DNA of 64,000 bases from Phaeosaccion multiseriatum (taxonomy: Eukaryota > Ochrophyta, other classes), in assembly GCA_965112735.1 (NCBI GenBank), contig OZ218960.1, positions 186,001 to 250,000 on the forward strand, read 5' to 3'. Under the pieces are notes generated by a model. It made no database searches, was not told the origin of the DNA, and worked only from the letters and a program-made list of their open reading frames with translations. Positions 1 through 12,276 of the stretch are shown here, in pieces. How positions within the stretch are numbered: position 1 is the first letter of the stretch; every line of letters begins with the position of its first letter. A program made the translations under genes and the position numbers.

Positions 1-110
1 CTCCATCTCTCTCTCTCCATCTCTCTATCTCTCTCTCCCTCTCCATCTCTCTCTCTCTCCAGCTCTCTCTCTCCATCTCTCTCTCGCCCGCTCTCTCTCT
101 ATCCCAAGCT
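1..110. repeat. CT-rich microsatellite
   Basis: Imperfect (CT)n with CCATCTCT interruptions fills the left edge of the window. It lies just beyond the stop codon of the acyltransferase gene that reads leftwards. No coding signal is seen. Confidence 0.8.
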
Positions 111-175
111 GCAAGTCTTTGGGGAAGAGTTGACTTTCGGTGCGAGTTTCAGTGCCCCAAAGCTTTCAATTCCAG

Positions 176-3100
176 TTACGTGGTCTTGGCCTTGGCTGGC
201 CTGGGTGTGGGCACGAGGAAGCTGAGGCCGAGCCACGCCACAGCGAGCATCACGTGACCCCCATAGTGATATCCGCCCCACACGGCGAGGGCAGCGTGCC
301 AGCCCAGCACTTGGAAGGGCATGACGAGGTAGTTGACGAGCAATGTGTTGCAAACCTAAGGGAGGGAGGGAGGGAGGGCACATGCACGGATAGCACGCAC
401 GCACACGCACATAGAGAGAGAGAGGGAGAGGGAGGGAGAGACGCAGGGAGAGATACGCCCACGCACGCACACACACGGATCGAAACATATAGAGAGTGTG
501 AGAGAGAGGGAGCGACGGAGGGAGGGAGGGAGGGAGTAGAGGTTGGTTGGTTGGTTGGTTGGTTGACAAGAGGAGGCTTCACATCACGGGAAGGCTGAAC
601 ATCGGAAGAGAGCGACAAGAGAGAAAGGGAGATGGAGAGCGAGAGCGAGACAAAGAGACAGCATAGACAGAGACAGAGAGAGCATACACACACACACACA
701 CACACACACACAAAGACCTCTTCATGGATACCCCACCCCCCACCCCCCACCCCCCCACCTGTGCCGCTCGGTTGTAGTACCACTTGCAAGTCTTGCCGTC
801 CGCGTTGAGGAAGCGGGGTCGCAGCTTTGTTCGAGCCACGCGGGCCGTCTCAGTGATCAGTGCCACAGATCTGACAAAGAGGAGGGGGAGGAGGAGGAGG
901 AAGAAGAAGAGGAGGAGGAGGAGGAGAAGGGGGAGGGGGAGGAGGAGGAGGAGGAGGAGGAGGAGGAGGACGAGGAGGGGAAGGAGGAGGGGAAGGAGGA
1001 GGGGAAGGAGGAAGACAAGGGGGAGGAGGGGAAGGAGGAAGACAAGGAGAAGCAGGAGCGGTGCGACGAGTTGCCGTGTGAGAATCACATTTGTGAGAAT
1101 CACAAATCGAGCGAGACAGAGAACATACCGCCGACATGAACTATGCCCCTCTCCTCTCCCCCTTCTCTCCCCCCCCCCCCCCTCCCTCCTCCTTGCCCCC
1201 CGACCCTTACAGGAAGAAGAGGTAGTAGCCCGGGTAGAATCCGTGCCAAAAGGCGGAGACAAAGTACGTCGCCAAGAGCGACTTGTTGGTGCGTATGTAC
1301 ACACATCTCTCAAGCCAGCCCTGCGTGCGCTTGTTCCAGGCTCGGCTCAGGCCGGATACATTGTGTGCCGTTTCAAAGTCCCAAACGTCAATGTTGGACA
1401 CTTCGTCCCACTTGGCCTGAGAGGGGGAGGAGGAAGCCGGACAAGATGGACAAGATGGACAAGATGGACAAGATGGACAAGATGATGCGGTGGGTGGGAA
1501 GGTGCGTGCGTGCGTGCACGGCTCTTACGCCTCAAGTGAAGTGAAGTGGACTGACTCACCTTGCCCGTCTTGTCATCGATACCCCCGTAACCGAAGCCCG
1601 CGAGGTTGGCGCCTCCGTCAGAGACGGTCCACGCAAAGTAGTAGCGCAAACGCACGCAGAGGAGAGACACCCACTGCCAGCAGATGCGCTGCAAGGGAGG
1701 GAAGGGGGGGCATGACATGGAGGATTTTGGTGGTTGGCAGGTTGAAGAAGAAGCGGGTATCGGGTGTCAGGACACACGGAGCCTCAGCCTCACGGCCTGA
1801 CCTGCAGAATGGGCATGGCCAGCACTTTGGGCCCCGCGAGGCCGAGAGAGCCGTCGGACATGATGGGGAAGGAGGGGGTACCCGCCAGGTGAGCGCCCTG
1901 ATGGAAGCGGGGCACGGGGGTAGGGGGGTATGGCAAGGGGCGGCGGCAACATATGAGGGTGGGAGGGGGGTGGGAGAGGGGGCGGCCACAAATTCGGTTC
2001 ATCTTCGATAACCGGTGTACTAAACTGAAGCTAGAGCAGCTGACACTGAAACTGAATATTTTGGCTCTCTCTCTCTCTCCATCTCTCTTGCTTACCATGA
2101 AGAGCAACCCTAGGAAGAGCTTCTTGAAGGCTGCGGCGACACGGCTGGCGGGGGGACTACCGGTCTTGTCTCCATTGCTGGCGAAGGCGGCACCCGTCAC
2201 TCCTTGCTCATAGAGCGTGTACTCGAAGGCAGGGCCGGCGAGGATGCTTGCAAAGCAGTAGGAGTATCCGAAGTAGGCCAGAGGTCCGGGCACAGCGCGC
2301 ACAGCGAACTTGCGGCGAGAGGCCAGAGTTCGCTCGTCACGAGAGTTTTCACTGCCATGCGGGAGGGAGGGAGGGAGGGAGGGAGGGAGGAGGGAGGGAG
2401 GGGGGGGAGAGCGGAAGAGAGAGGGGAAGAGAGAGGGGAAGAGAGAGGGGAGGGAGAGCGGAAGAGAGAGGGGAGGGAGAGGGGAAGAGAGAGGGAAGAG
2501 AGAGGGAAGAGAGAGGGGAAGAGAGAGGGGAGGGAGAGGGTAAGAGAGAGGGAGGGAGAGCGAAAGAGAGAGGGGAGGGAGAGCGGAAGAGAGAGGGGAG
2601 GGAGAGGGGAAGAGAGAGGGAGGGAGGGGGTGTGGGGCGGAGGCATGAGCGGCGCAAGCGAGGAGGAGGAAGCAGGCTTAGGGGCGATGGCAACAGACGA
2701 ACGGGGATGGATGCATGGATGGATGGATGGATGGATGGATGGCAGCAGATGGGGAGAGAGGAAGGCAGGGGCCAGGGCGGTCCACGCCCCCCTCTCCTTC
2801 TCTCGCCTGGACCAAGGCTTCCTCTCTCCCCTCCCGCCTTTCCCTCTCTAGTCTGAAAGTCTTCTTTCCTTTCCCCTCCCCCTACGCCCCCCCCCCTCTT
2901 GCTTGTTCTCACCTCTTTCCCTTGATCTCTTCCCACAGACGCCCGTCATACACATTGAAAGCGAAGCTGAGGTGTGATTGTGTGTAGTTGGGTGTCGGGC
3001 ATGTGTGTGGGGGGAGTGAGGAAGGGAGGGAGTGAGAGGGAGAGAGTGAGCGAGAGTGAGCGAGAGAAAGAGGTGGAGGAGAAAAGAGAAAAGAGAGAGC

Positions 3101-4826
3101 AAGAGAGATGCCCGCCTCAGATGCCAACAGACGGCAGCAGCGATGCAGAGCTCCGAACCACCAGATATCGATCCGGACCTCCGTGCCGCTCATGGTCGCA
3201 CTCACCCCCCCCCATGCCCCCCCCCCTCCTGACCTGACGACCCCCACTGCCCCCTGCCCATACCCATACGCCTCTGTATGCCCGTATACCTTCCGGCTCA
3301 CTGCCCGCTACACACACTCGTATTAGGCCTGTCGCCATGCCCCTCCCCTCCCCCCCTTTACCCCTCCACACGCCCTCCCCCCTCCTCCCCACCTGCTCAG
3401 CTTGAGCGTAAGCAGCATCTGTGGGCCTGTGAAGTCTAAGCTCCATCCCATGTAGTCAACGTACTGCCTGTAGATGTGCGCTCCACACATGTAGGCCATT
3501 GTGAAGACGAACACGGTGTAGGGCATGACTCTGTTGGGCAACACCAGCACCAGCAGGTACACAATCACAGACGTCGCCAGAGAGTGGATCCACTGTGCGA
3601 GGCGGGAGGGGAGGGAGGTAGTGTGTGAAGCGAAGTGGGATGGGGGAGGATCAGCAGACATGAAATGAAGACACTCGACTCTTCTTCAGCTTCCCCAACA
3701 CTAAGCCTTTCCTCTGCGCTGCATGGAGTGAAGACAAGTCAAGCGAGAGACAACCACCCCACCTACATCCACCCACCCACCTGGCTGTAGAACAGTGTCT
3801 GCATCATCCACAGCCCCACAATGAGGCTGAAGGTGTGCTTGATAGTGGGGCCGGGGAGGCGGCTCATGATGTACGACAGAGGGTACGTCAGCAGCAGCAA
3901 GGCCACGTACTGCATTGCGCGCGTCAAGGGAGGGAGGGAGGGAGGGAGGGAGGGAGGAGAAGTGGCTGCTTAGAGAGGGGCAAAGAGAGAGAGAGACTTC
4001 AGATTGCAGCGGCTGCGACTGTGCACAGGACAGGCCCACCCTCTCCAACAGGGGGGTCCCTATACCCTTGGTGTGCCCTTCTCCACCCACGGGGCGGACA
4101 CGCGTGGCCCCTCTCCTGCTCCATCCATTGCGCAGCCAGGCCCTAGCCCCCACAGCAACAGGAAGCGCTGTGGAGTGAGCACCCCATTCCTTCCGTGGGC
4201 GCTCAGTCTTGGCCCTTCTCAGATCTCTCGCCGTGGGGCACAAAGAAGCGCGTTTCACAATGAAGCTTGTGCGCTACTGTCTTGCACCGTTCCTGCTGTC
4301 CTGGGGACTGCCGTGGGATTGCCGTGGCACTGCCATGGGGCTGGTATGCTCTCTCGCCTCCTTCTTGCTCCCCCTCCGTCTCTCTCTCCCTTTCGAGTTC
4401 GCCTGCCCTTACTCTTCCACGACGGCAACTCTCTACCGCTCGTACCATTGATCCCAACCAACGCTTTGAGCAAAGCTCTCCCCTCGAATCGCCCTTCGCT
4501 TTGCTGGACAGAGCAAAAAAAAAAAAAGGTCTCCCCTGTGCCCTCCGTCTCTTGGAAGACTCTCTCCACCGCAGCGCGAGCTCTCACCCCCCCCTGCTCT
4601 TTCTGACCCACCTCCGTTCCCTCCCCCCCTCCCCTTCTCCACCACCGCTGCTGTCACTGACCTTGAGAGTATCCTTGTCCATACCGATGACCTCCTGCAG
4701 CTTCATGGCCTGCTGATCCACCACATCCCCAGGCGACGCCAGAAAGAGCGTGTCACGCCCCACCCACTCGTTCTCGCCGCAGAAGTCGACGAACCCATCT
4801 GCGAAGGCTATGATCGACTCCATCAT
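176..4826 (-). CDS. MBOAT-family lysophospholipid acyltransferase
   Basis: Predicted multi-pass ER membrane enzyme that transfers an acyl chain from acyl-CoA to a lysophospholipid (Lands-cycle remodelling). Ten exons in coding order: 4826-4662, 3909-3781, 3592-3393, 2966-2913, 2351-2096, 1897-1802, 1688-1560, 1416-1211, 870-759, 355-176. All have GT-AG borders and compatible phases, giving 508 residues, a normal family length. Seen in the sequence: DFTGPQMLLTLKLSSFAFN in the middle; AYFGYSYCF and LAGPAFEY; YYFAWTVSDG then NLAGFGYGG; WNKRTQGWL with the conserved Asn near residue 371; and the signature FWHGFYPGYY with the catalytic His near residue 401. Hydrophobic segments alternate through the protein. 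The start is the first of two adjacent ATGs, before MMESIIAFADG. The family is certain; the exact lyso-substrate (PC, PE, PS or PI) cannot be read from sequence. Introns are pyrimidine-rich on the sense strand. Confidence 0.9.
2361..2634. repeat. GA-rich tandem repeat in an acyltransferase intron
   Basis: (GGGA)n followed by imperfect repeats of GGGAAGAGAGAG and GAGCGGAAGAGAGAG types. On the transcribed strand it is a long polypyrimidine stretch within the intron 2352-2912. Confidence 0.8.
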
Positions 4827-5543
4827 GCTCACGCACCGGCAGCAGCCCCAAAAAAACACTTGATGAAATCGCGTGCGAGGCGGCGATTGATTGGATTGGC
4901 ATCATCCGGTTCGAGTTTCAGTTTTCCGATGTACGTACTCATTTCACCTCTCTGGCGGATCTTTTGCTACTTACTCTCGATTACTCAAGCTCTCCTTCTT
5001 CCCTATTTGAATACGATTATCGCTTTCCTTCCTTTCTTCTTTCTTGACTACACTGTACTTACATTGGCCTCCACCGCACCCATCGCATGATCGCTTTCTT
5101 ATTTTGGGGGGGTGGGTGGGGCCTTTGGCAAAAATTGTGTCGTGCGGGTGGCAGAGGATGGAGCAAAGGTTGTGAAGCAATTCCCTTCCGTGCAACCTGC
5201 CAGCTCTAGCTTCTGCAACCTGTTAGCTCTAGCTACTGGTATGAATGATAGGCGGCAGCTCAGCCGACATGCTACTTACCCTCGCCTCCCTGTCTCCTCC
5301 TCATCTCCTCCACAGAAGCAGCTCTCTACTCGTCACGTTTCGTGAAAGAATGTCAGCGGTCGAGAGATGGTATTCGCTTTCTCTCTCCCCCTCACTCTTC
5401 CCGTACCTCCCGCCCTCCCTCCCGCCCTCCCCCCTTCCGTCCGTCCGTCCGTCCCTCCCTCCCTCCCTCCCCCTCTCTCTCCTCTCCTGCCACTCCTTGC
5501 ACAGCTACTGCTGCTGTTGCTGCTGCTGCTGCTACTGCTGCTG
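4827..5543. other. Intergenic: acyltransferase 5' side and protease 3' side
   Basis: This holds the promoter and 5' UTR of the leftward acyltransferase (near 4827-5100, AT-richer than its surroundings) and the 3' flank of protease copy A. The right part has CTCC and CCGT microsatellites and the start of a CTG tract that continues into the protease's terminal polyglutamine codons. I see no gene in it. Confidence 0.6.
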
Positions 5544-8500
5544 CTACTGCTGCTGCTGCTTCTTCCTTTGCTGCGGGTCCAACCGGAGCTGCAGCTTGAT
5601 GGGGTGGAGCTCTTTGCCCGCCTCTCGCTCCTCCTCCGACAGCAGCCCCGGCCGCACTACCACCACCTGGTACTCCCCGTGCTTGAGAGTGTGCTCTCCT
5701 CGCTTGATGCGACTCTGCCACCCTTTGCCGCTTCTCAGGTCCCTGCAGAGGTCCACCCCCCTGGGGTGTGTGCGTGCGTGCGTGGGTGGGTGGGTGGGTG
5801 AGTGCACATGTGCAGGTGTATGTGTGTGTGGGGGGGGGGGAGGTATTGGGGGTGGAGAGAGGTTAGAGATAGCAGGGGGTGGAGGAGGCGGGGGGGGGGG
5901 TGGCAGCGAAATTGAGGTTTGAGGGACGGGAAGAGAGGAACAAACTCGCGAAAATCGATATCGACAATGGATATATCGACGAGAAGGCAGTCCAAGGGAG
6001 GAGCTTTGGCGACTCTCGGTAGGCACATGCACTTGGGGGAACACAGTGGCACCCCAAGTCCACTCACTTGCTGTTGGGGTCGAAGATCAGCATGTTCTTG
6101 ACGACCTTTCCCCCCCTGGGCAGCTGCCTCCGCTCCAGGCCCACGATGGTCCGAGAGTGGCCGTCGTGTTGGAAGTACAGGGGAAGCTTGACGCCGCCAT
6201 CTGAGGAAGAAGCCCAGCCCCCCGCCGTTGTTGGACAGGAAGGAGACGAGCACAGACGAGGTAGAGCGACAACGGAGGGAGGAATGGAGGGGAAGAGGGG
6301 GGGAAGGAGGGAGGGAGAGACAGTCGGCTTTGTGCGTGATCGTCTGTCCTGCCTTTCTGTGCCCTTCTGTACCTTCCTCTCCCGCCCCTCACTTCCCACG
6401 CACACCTCATCCACTGCCATCCCCCCCCCCAGCCCGTTGCATTGCTTTGCCCTGCTCACCGAACAGCGTGTAGGGCGACGTGTCTCTGACATAGGCCTCC
6501 ACGAAGCTCAGCAGCCCACTCGCGTCGGCCTCCGCCTCCTCCCCATCCTTCCCCCTGCCCTTCCCCTTGCCCTTGCCTTTGCCCTTGGCCGTGCCGTCGT
6601 CGTTGCCATTGCCCCCTCCAGGACCTCTCGAACCACCACCACCACCAGCAGCAGCAGCAGCAGCAGCCGCAGCCGCAGGAGGAACAGTTGGTGATACAGC
6701 AGTCGGTGCCCCAAAGCCGAAGCGGTGCAGGCTTGTGTTCTTCGACTTGTTTGGCGACTTTGGGAGGGCGGGGGTTGACCTTCCTTCCCCTTGCCCTTTA
6801 CCTTTACCTTTGCCATCGATGAAGTGGCCCCCTTCCCCCCCTCCTTTGGCGCTCTCGTGGCCTTCTCCTCCCGGCCGCTTCTTGCCGTTGCCTGCGCAGC
6901 ACAGCATGACAGAAGAGCAGTGGAAGGAGTATCAGGGTAGTGTGAGTGGTAGTGTGAGTGGTAGTGTGAGTGGTAGTGTGAGTGGTAGTGTGAGTGGTAG
7001 TGTGAGTGGTAGTGTGAGTGGTAGTGTGAGAGGTAGTGTGAGTGGTAGTGTGAGTGGTAGTGTGAGTGGTAGTGTGAGTGGTAGTGTGAGTGGTAGTGTG
7101 AGTGGTAGTGTGAGTGGTAGTGTGAGGCAGCAGAGTCTCACCTCCGGCTCCTGCTGCCGTATCACCAACTGCCTCTCCTCCTTGTGCTCGTGCTCGTTCT
7201 CTTGCTGCTTCTGCTGCTGATGCTGCCGCTGCTGCCGCCGCTGCCGCCCGACTGCCCTCGAAGTCGACAAGTTCCGCCCTTATACCGAAGTAGCGCAGCA
7301 GCACACAGCACTCCCCTGCGCCCACCCATTTGGTGCTGCCCACGAGCGCTCCAAGACCGCCGAGCTGCTCGCATCCCTGGGGGTCGAAGCCGTCTGCCCA
7401 AGCCCTCTCGATCCACATCTGCAGCGTCAGCACATCTGCGGAGGAGGAGCGGGTCAGGGGAGGGGGGGGGGGAGGGAGACGGGAGGGAATTAAAAAAAAA
7501 GCAGTCTTGTCTTTATCCTCACCATCTCTTCCTTCTCCTGTGCCTCTCTCTGTCTCCCCCTCCTCTCTTTAGGCCCCTCCATCTCTCTGTGCCTTACCCG
7601 GCACCACTCCGCATCCTCCGAAGAGCTGCTCCTTCAGCTCAGGTACTGCCATGAGTGAGGAGGGAGGCGTAGGGGTAGGAAGGCGGTACGTGAGCTGTGG
7701 AGGGAGAGAAGAGCCTCAGACCCCAGCACACACCGTTACGACACGCACTGGGCACAGGCACACGGCGGTGCCCTCCCTCACCTTGTAGGAGAGCCGCGCA
7801 GAGCATCTGCATATTGCGGAAACCACACGACCACCAGTCTCCCCTCCCGCCTCTCTGCAACAGGGCCACCAGTGCCGGGGCCAGCAGCAAGGAAGCAGTC
7901 GGGCGAGTGTGTGAGTTTGCTTGTCGTGCGCAGTGTGTGTGCGTGCTGTAGTGAATGTGCGACGGACGGACGGACAACTCAGCGATAAGGGAAGGAGGGA
8001 ATGAGGGAATGAGGGAGTAAGGCAACAACGACGACAGTGTTCCAAGATGCACACGGACCTGCGCCTTCTGCGTAAAGTGGTCCGCCTGTGGGTGCACCGT
8101 CAAAAACTCCAGCGCTGGGCTGTTGCTGTTGCTGCTCGGCTTAGTGACTCCAAACCAACTGTGATTCTTGTTGCCGCCGCTGCTGCTGGTGCATCCCTTC
8201 GTCGCCCCCCACTGACCCCCCAGTTTCTCTCTGAGCAGTGGAATCAGGCCCTGCGTTCGCGCGTGGGAGTCCCATCCTCCTTGAGCAGTCCGCTCCACTA
8301 GCTGGTCTCTCGACAGGACCGAGGACGCCCCCCGCCGCTCCGCCCCCCCGGGACCACCACCGCCCTCTTTGTTGCCTCCCCATGCCTGGTTCCGCTGCTC
8401 CCAGGCCGCACGCGCTCGGTCTTGCTGCGGCCCCTGCGGGTCTACTAGGGGGAGCCCGCACATTTCGCAGACTTGGGCACTTTTCTCGTTGGAAAAGGTG

Positions 8501-8784
8501 CACTTCGGACAGTAGCCCCCTGTGGAAATGGGATTGAATCCTCCTCCCCCGCCTCCTCCGCCTCCCCCCCCTCCTCCTCTCTTTTCGCCACAAGCCTCGC
8601 AGGTGATGGCCGCAGGCTGGTTCAATAGCGTACAAGAAGCACAGGACCACATGCTCGGCTCTTCACTTCTACTACTGTCGCTGTTTCCCCCTTCAATGGG
8701 TCTGGCGTCCCGGCACACTGTGCAAATCGACACCCCTTCAGCATTCACCACGGTACACGTCCTACATGTCCATGGACGCCCCAT
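5544..8784 (-). CDS. C78-family ubiquitin/UFM1-type cysteine peptidase with three RanBP2/NZF zinc fingers (ZUP1/UfSP-like), copy A
   Basis: Predicted isopeptidase for ubiquitin or UFM1 conjugates. Exons in coding order: 8784-8059, 7854-7782, 7645-7598, 7435-7142, 6891-6460, 6200-6068, 5742-5544. All phases agree; 634 residues. Three W/Y-x-C-x2-C-x10-C-x2-C fingers have Cys at 7/10/21/24, 48/51/62/65 and 92/95/106/109. The third has the Thr-Phe pair typical of ubiquitin-binding NZF fingers. A C78 peptidase domain follows: SCGFRNMQML with the nucleophile near Cys252, TLQMWIERAWADGFDPQG, GSTKWVGAGE, then YFQHDGHSRTIVGLE with His near 539 and LIFDP with Asp near 565. A Gly/Ala/Lys-Gly linker (about residues 381-500) splits the catalytic domain. 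The tail is HGEYQVVVVRPGLLS, then polyGln. An alternative in-frame ATG at 8892-8890 would add 36 residues. ZUP1 (K63-ubiquitin) versus UfSP specificity is not decidable here. Confidence 0.88.
6936..7124. repeat. 12-bp minisatellite in protease intron, copy A
   Basis: About 16 copies of GTAGTGTGAGTG, with one GTGAGAGG variant, inside the intron between exons 4 and 5 of the protease. The equivalent array in unit B has about 10 copies. Confidence 0.9.
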
Positions 8785-9713
8785 TCCTCTCCTACTCCTG
8801 CGCAAGTTTAATTTTCCTCTCCTACTCCTGACAAGATGGATAAAATGTTTTCCAATGTAGAAAAAGAAACCAAAAAATGATGGATACCCCATGGCAAGTT
8901 GGACATCCAAGTTGGATTCAAGTTGGCGACAACTGCCCCTTCCAACAACGCAAAAAAGGTATCTAAAAAGCAAAAGCACAGGATCATCAGAGAAGGACAC
9001 CAGAGAGTAAAGAGGGAGCTGCGGAGGGCTTGGAGCCACTTTCCCTCCCCCCGCCCCTACTATGATTCAAGCCGAGAAGGGCCGAGGACGAGAGCCTCTT
9101 GTTGAGCGATGCAAACAGAAACATGAGAGAGATCCCTCCTTCCTATTGCTAGGTGATGTCGGGCGACGGAGCGACACACGAGGGGAAGGAGGGACGATCG
9201 TAGGGCACTGACCGACTGACCGCCTTGTTCCTTGCCACGGGCGGCCCGACGACGGGAGGTGCAGGGGCGGGGTACGCAAGAGAAGAATTGTTGCTTGTCC
9301 GACGGTTGTTGAGGCTATAAGTGTGAGTATTTCCCGCGTACAGTAAGCGGGAAGAAAGAGAGTTCAGAAAACAGGCAAAGTGCCGTAATGAGTGATGCCG
9401 ACGAAGGCCGCAAAGCCTCCTCCTTCTTCTTCTCCCTTCCCACAACCAAAGACAGCAACAGCAGCAGCAGCAGGGTGATGTGAGCATTTCCCGCGTAAAT
9501 AAATGAGTGCCGGCCTCATTGAAGTAAGGGAGGAAATGGTGCTTGACCCCGGCAGGCAATCAAGGGAGGAATTGACCTCTCAGTAACAGCGGAAAGAAGA
9601 GTGTAGTGATGGTGATGCTGATGGCCGCAAAGCCTCCTTCTCCCTTCCCACAACCACAAAGACAGCAGCAACAGCAGCAGTACTCATCGAAACTAACTCC
9701 GAAGAGCAAGAAC
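8785..9713. promoter_or_regulatory. Bidirectional promoter between protease and lectin, unit A
   Basis: About 0.93 kb between the divergent start codons of the protease (-) and the lectin (+). It contains a direct repeat of about 60 bp (GCCGCAAAGCCTCC to CAGCAGCAGCAG type) near 9411-9475 and 9631-9680, and three TTTCCCGCG/GCGGGAA words. No gene is seen. The start sites and 5' UTRs are not resolvable. Confidence 0.6.
9330..9353. promoter_or_regulatory. Paired E2F-like motifs
   Basis: TTTCCCGCG at 9330-9338 and GCGGGAA at 9347-9353 face each other, and a third TTTCCCGCG lies at 9487-9495. The word matches the known E2F/DP consensus TTTSSCGC. Function is inferred from the motif alone. Confidence 0.4.
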
Positions 9714-10769
9714 ATGAACTTCTCTCTCCAAGCAACCCGACTGCTGGTGGGCCTGGGCCTGGTCGCACGGCTTCAAGCCCAAGAGGCCGACTACCACGGA
9801 CTCCCGGTGCCCAACTACACCGAGACCTACTCTGGATCGGAGTACGCCTACGTGCCCAATCGGCTCAACCGCGGCGCTGCCCAGGCCGCGTGTGCGGCCA
9901 GCGGGGGAGCCCTCGTGTCCATCAACAGCGACTACGAGAACGAGGTCGTCATCCAGCTCATCGGAGGAGAGCTTGCGCCTGTCTGGCTCGGCCTGATTCG
10001 GAACGACGGCAACTACAAAGACAAGGCCGATGGCAAGGACGTGTTCGACTGGGAAGACGGCTCCGACACGAGGGGTAACAGCGCCTGGGCGAATGGCGAG
10101 CCCAACAACCGATCTGGTGGGGAGGACTGCGGCGTGTACTGGGGATATTTGGGAGGGTGGAACGATGCCCTGTGCTCGGGCGAGTGGTCCTTCGTGTGCG
10201 AGCGCAAAGGTGAGCTTGCTGCAAACTAAGGACCTCGGTGCCTGTACTCTCTCGGGCCCTGTTTCCCTCCTTCTCCTATAGCGCCTTGCTTGCTACAACC
10301 TCTCCTCCAACGTCCCCCCTCCCCCCACCCACCCACCCACTGACTGACAGAGCCGACGAACGTGGACCTCTTCCCGTGCTGCCGCGAGGAGCTGTTTGAC
10401 GGCGTCCCGCGAGCCTGCTACGTCGACGAGACCTGCCTCGACACCCCCCCGGGCATCTCCGGCGGGCTGGGGTGCAATGCAGATGGAACTGCCAACTGTC
10501 GCTTCTGCGGCTGGGGCGTCTACGCCGGCAAAATCGAGTGCCCCCACGGCGGCTCTCCCCCCCCCACCCCCCCTCCGGCCCCGACGCCCCCCCCCCAGGT
10601 GCACACACCTCCCCCCACACCTCCCCCCCACCCCCACACGGTGGACTGCACCACGCTGGGATGGCCGGGCAGCTGCGGCGCCTTCACCGACGCTGCCTCG
10701 TGCAACTGCTGGACCAAGTCCACCTTCGGCTGCTCGTGGTCGTACGGCAGCTGCAACAGCTACCACTAA
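9714..10769 (+). CDS. Secreted C-type lectin with Cys-rich tail, copy A
   Basis: Two exons, 9714-10209 and 10351-10769, joined G|AG in phase; 304 residues. The N-terminus is a signal peptide (MNFSLQATRLLVGLGLVARL, cleavage near Gln-Ala-Gln). Residues about 30-165 form a C-type lectin domain with WANGEPNN (the EPN motif that in animal lectins goes with mannose-type sugars), EDC, GGWNDALC (the WND calcium motif) and a closing FVCE. Exon 2 encodes a Cys-rich segment, a Pro/Thr linker, and a C-terminal Cys-rich module ending CSWSYGSCNSYH that looks like a small carbohydrate- or wall-binding domain, of family unknown to me. The likely role is extracellular calcium-dependent glycan binding. The ATG at 9714 is chosen because it gives a clean signal peptide; upstream in-frame ATGs from 9609 would bury it. 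Confidence 0.88.
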
Positions 10770-12276
10770 GCCCCAGAAAGTGAGTTAGTAGAGGGATTGA
10801 GAGGGAAAGAACTTTCCTGCATTGATCTGCTGCATCATCGCCGTCTGTGGTGCCGCCTGCGAGTCCCTCTTCAAAGTCGCCGACCTCGCTCCGTAGCTAC
10901 TCTTTGTCATTGCTAACTCTACTCTTCCCCTGTGCTGCCGCGTCTTTCCTTTCTGCGGCTCCGCATCGCGGCTTGCTTGGGACGGTGCCTCCACTACCCC
11001 ACCCCCCACCAACACGACATCATCGCCGCGCCAGGCACTGCTTTGCTCCGTTTCGTGCAGCCAGCCAAGCTTGTGGACGTCCTGTGCATCCATCAGCATC
11101 TGACTCCATCAAGGATGGCATTGGACGGTCACTCGTGCTTCTTCCCTCCCTCGCGTGGATGATGCGACCACTGAGCGAAGAGGCACAGGCCTGAACAGCT
11201 GACCAAGGACAACACGCAGTGAGGAGGGAGTGGGGATGGTAGGTAGTGAGGTGGTTCGTTATTCATGTGACCGTGCGTGGGCGCGCGCGCGCTCTCCAAC
11301 TCATGGCAAGGGAAGTAGTTTAGCAAAGTAGATAGAGCACTCGCATCGCCGTTCTCGTCGCTACTTCAAAGCATTCGGTGATAGGTGGCATTTGGAAAAT
11401 ATGAGAGCCTATGGAAATAAAAATAAATGTTGTAGTACAAAAAGCAATTGCGGTTCCTGGTGCAGAGCTTTTCCTTCTTCTGGTGGGGTGGGAGACTACG
11501 TCAGTCTCACTCACTTCGCTCTCAGACACGTGCACCAGCCAGCCCAGCCCTAAGCACATCGGTGAGCGCCTGCTTATTGTGCCTCCGTCCGCTGTACAGG
11601 AGACGGGAGGTGCGGCGCCTTCACCGACGCTGCGCTGCCTCGTGCAACTGCTGGACTAAGTCCGCCTTCGGCTGCTCGTGGTCGTACGGCAGCTGCAACA
11701 GCTACCACTAAGCCCCAGAAAGTAATGAAGTACTTGGAGAGAGGAGGAGCAAGTGAGGGTGGCTATACAGGGGTTCTCTCGTGTGCATCCTGCCAGAGGG
11801 CGAAGGCAAGCCAGACACCAAGTAGATTGGGCCACAGAGTGGGTCATTGGAGGCCCAAGTACGCGTAGCAGCAGGCCTCCGAGGGGCAAGCACTGAGGCT
11901 AGAGCCAACTCGAGATTCGGATACTAGCAAGAGAGAGAGGTATGCAGGCTGCCTCATTGGGTAATTCTATACAAGTACAGTGTTTAATGCAACTACTTGC
12001 ACCATCTACGACAGACCCAAAATCTTGTGCTTTCTCCTGTACAGCCGCTTGGCTACCTCCAGCTCGGAGCCCGCGTCCACCCCTCCCGCCTTCCTACTTC
12101 GGCCCACCTCCCTTCGGAGTCTGTGTGTGCATGTGCATGTATGTGAGGAAGGCAGGGGCAGGCAGGTGAGAACGAAGTCAGTGAGAAGGAACTAGTTGTA
12201 AGTTCGCAGGATCACAAGTGTTGGCGGGATATGCATTCTCCTCACTCGGCAACCCTCGTGCTCGTCCTCGCTGAAG
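10770..12276. other. Intergenic part of unit A
   Basis: Apart from the lectin 3' fragment at 11611-11722, I see no coherent exon or conserved protein. Short open frames here are not supported by splice sites or domains. Repeated almost exactly in unit B. Confidence 0.6.
11611..11722 (+). pseudogene. Orphan 3' fragment of the lectin gene, unit A
   Basis: About 110 bp nearly identical to 10674-10781, covering the last codons of the lectin, its stop and the start of the 3' flank. It is separated from any signal peptide or lectin domain. Compared with the parent it carries a 5-bp GCTGC insertion that shifts the frame, and substitutions. The equivalent fragment in unit B lacks the insertion. Confidence 0.8.

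Noticed and set aside
6932-7270. Ser-Gly-Ser-Val and Leu-Thr-Leu-Pro repeat proteins
   Set aside because: 12-bp minisatellite in a protease intron.
7639-9039. Single uninterrupted protease N-terminal frame of 466 residues
   Set aside because: Two GT-AG borders (8058 and 7855) remove non-conserved sequence and bring the catalytic Cys exon next to the zinc-finger exon in phase.
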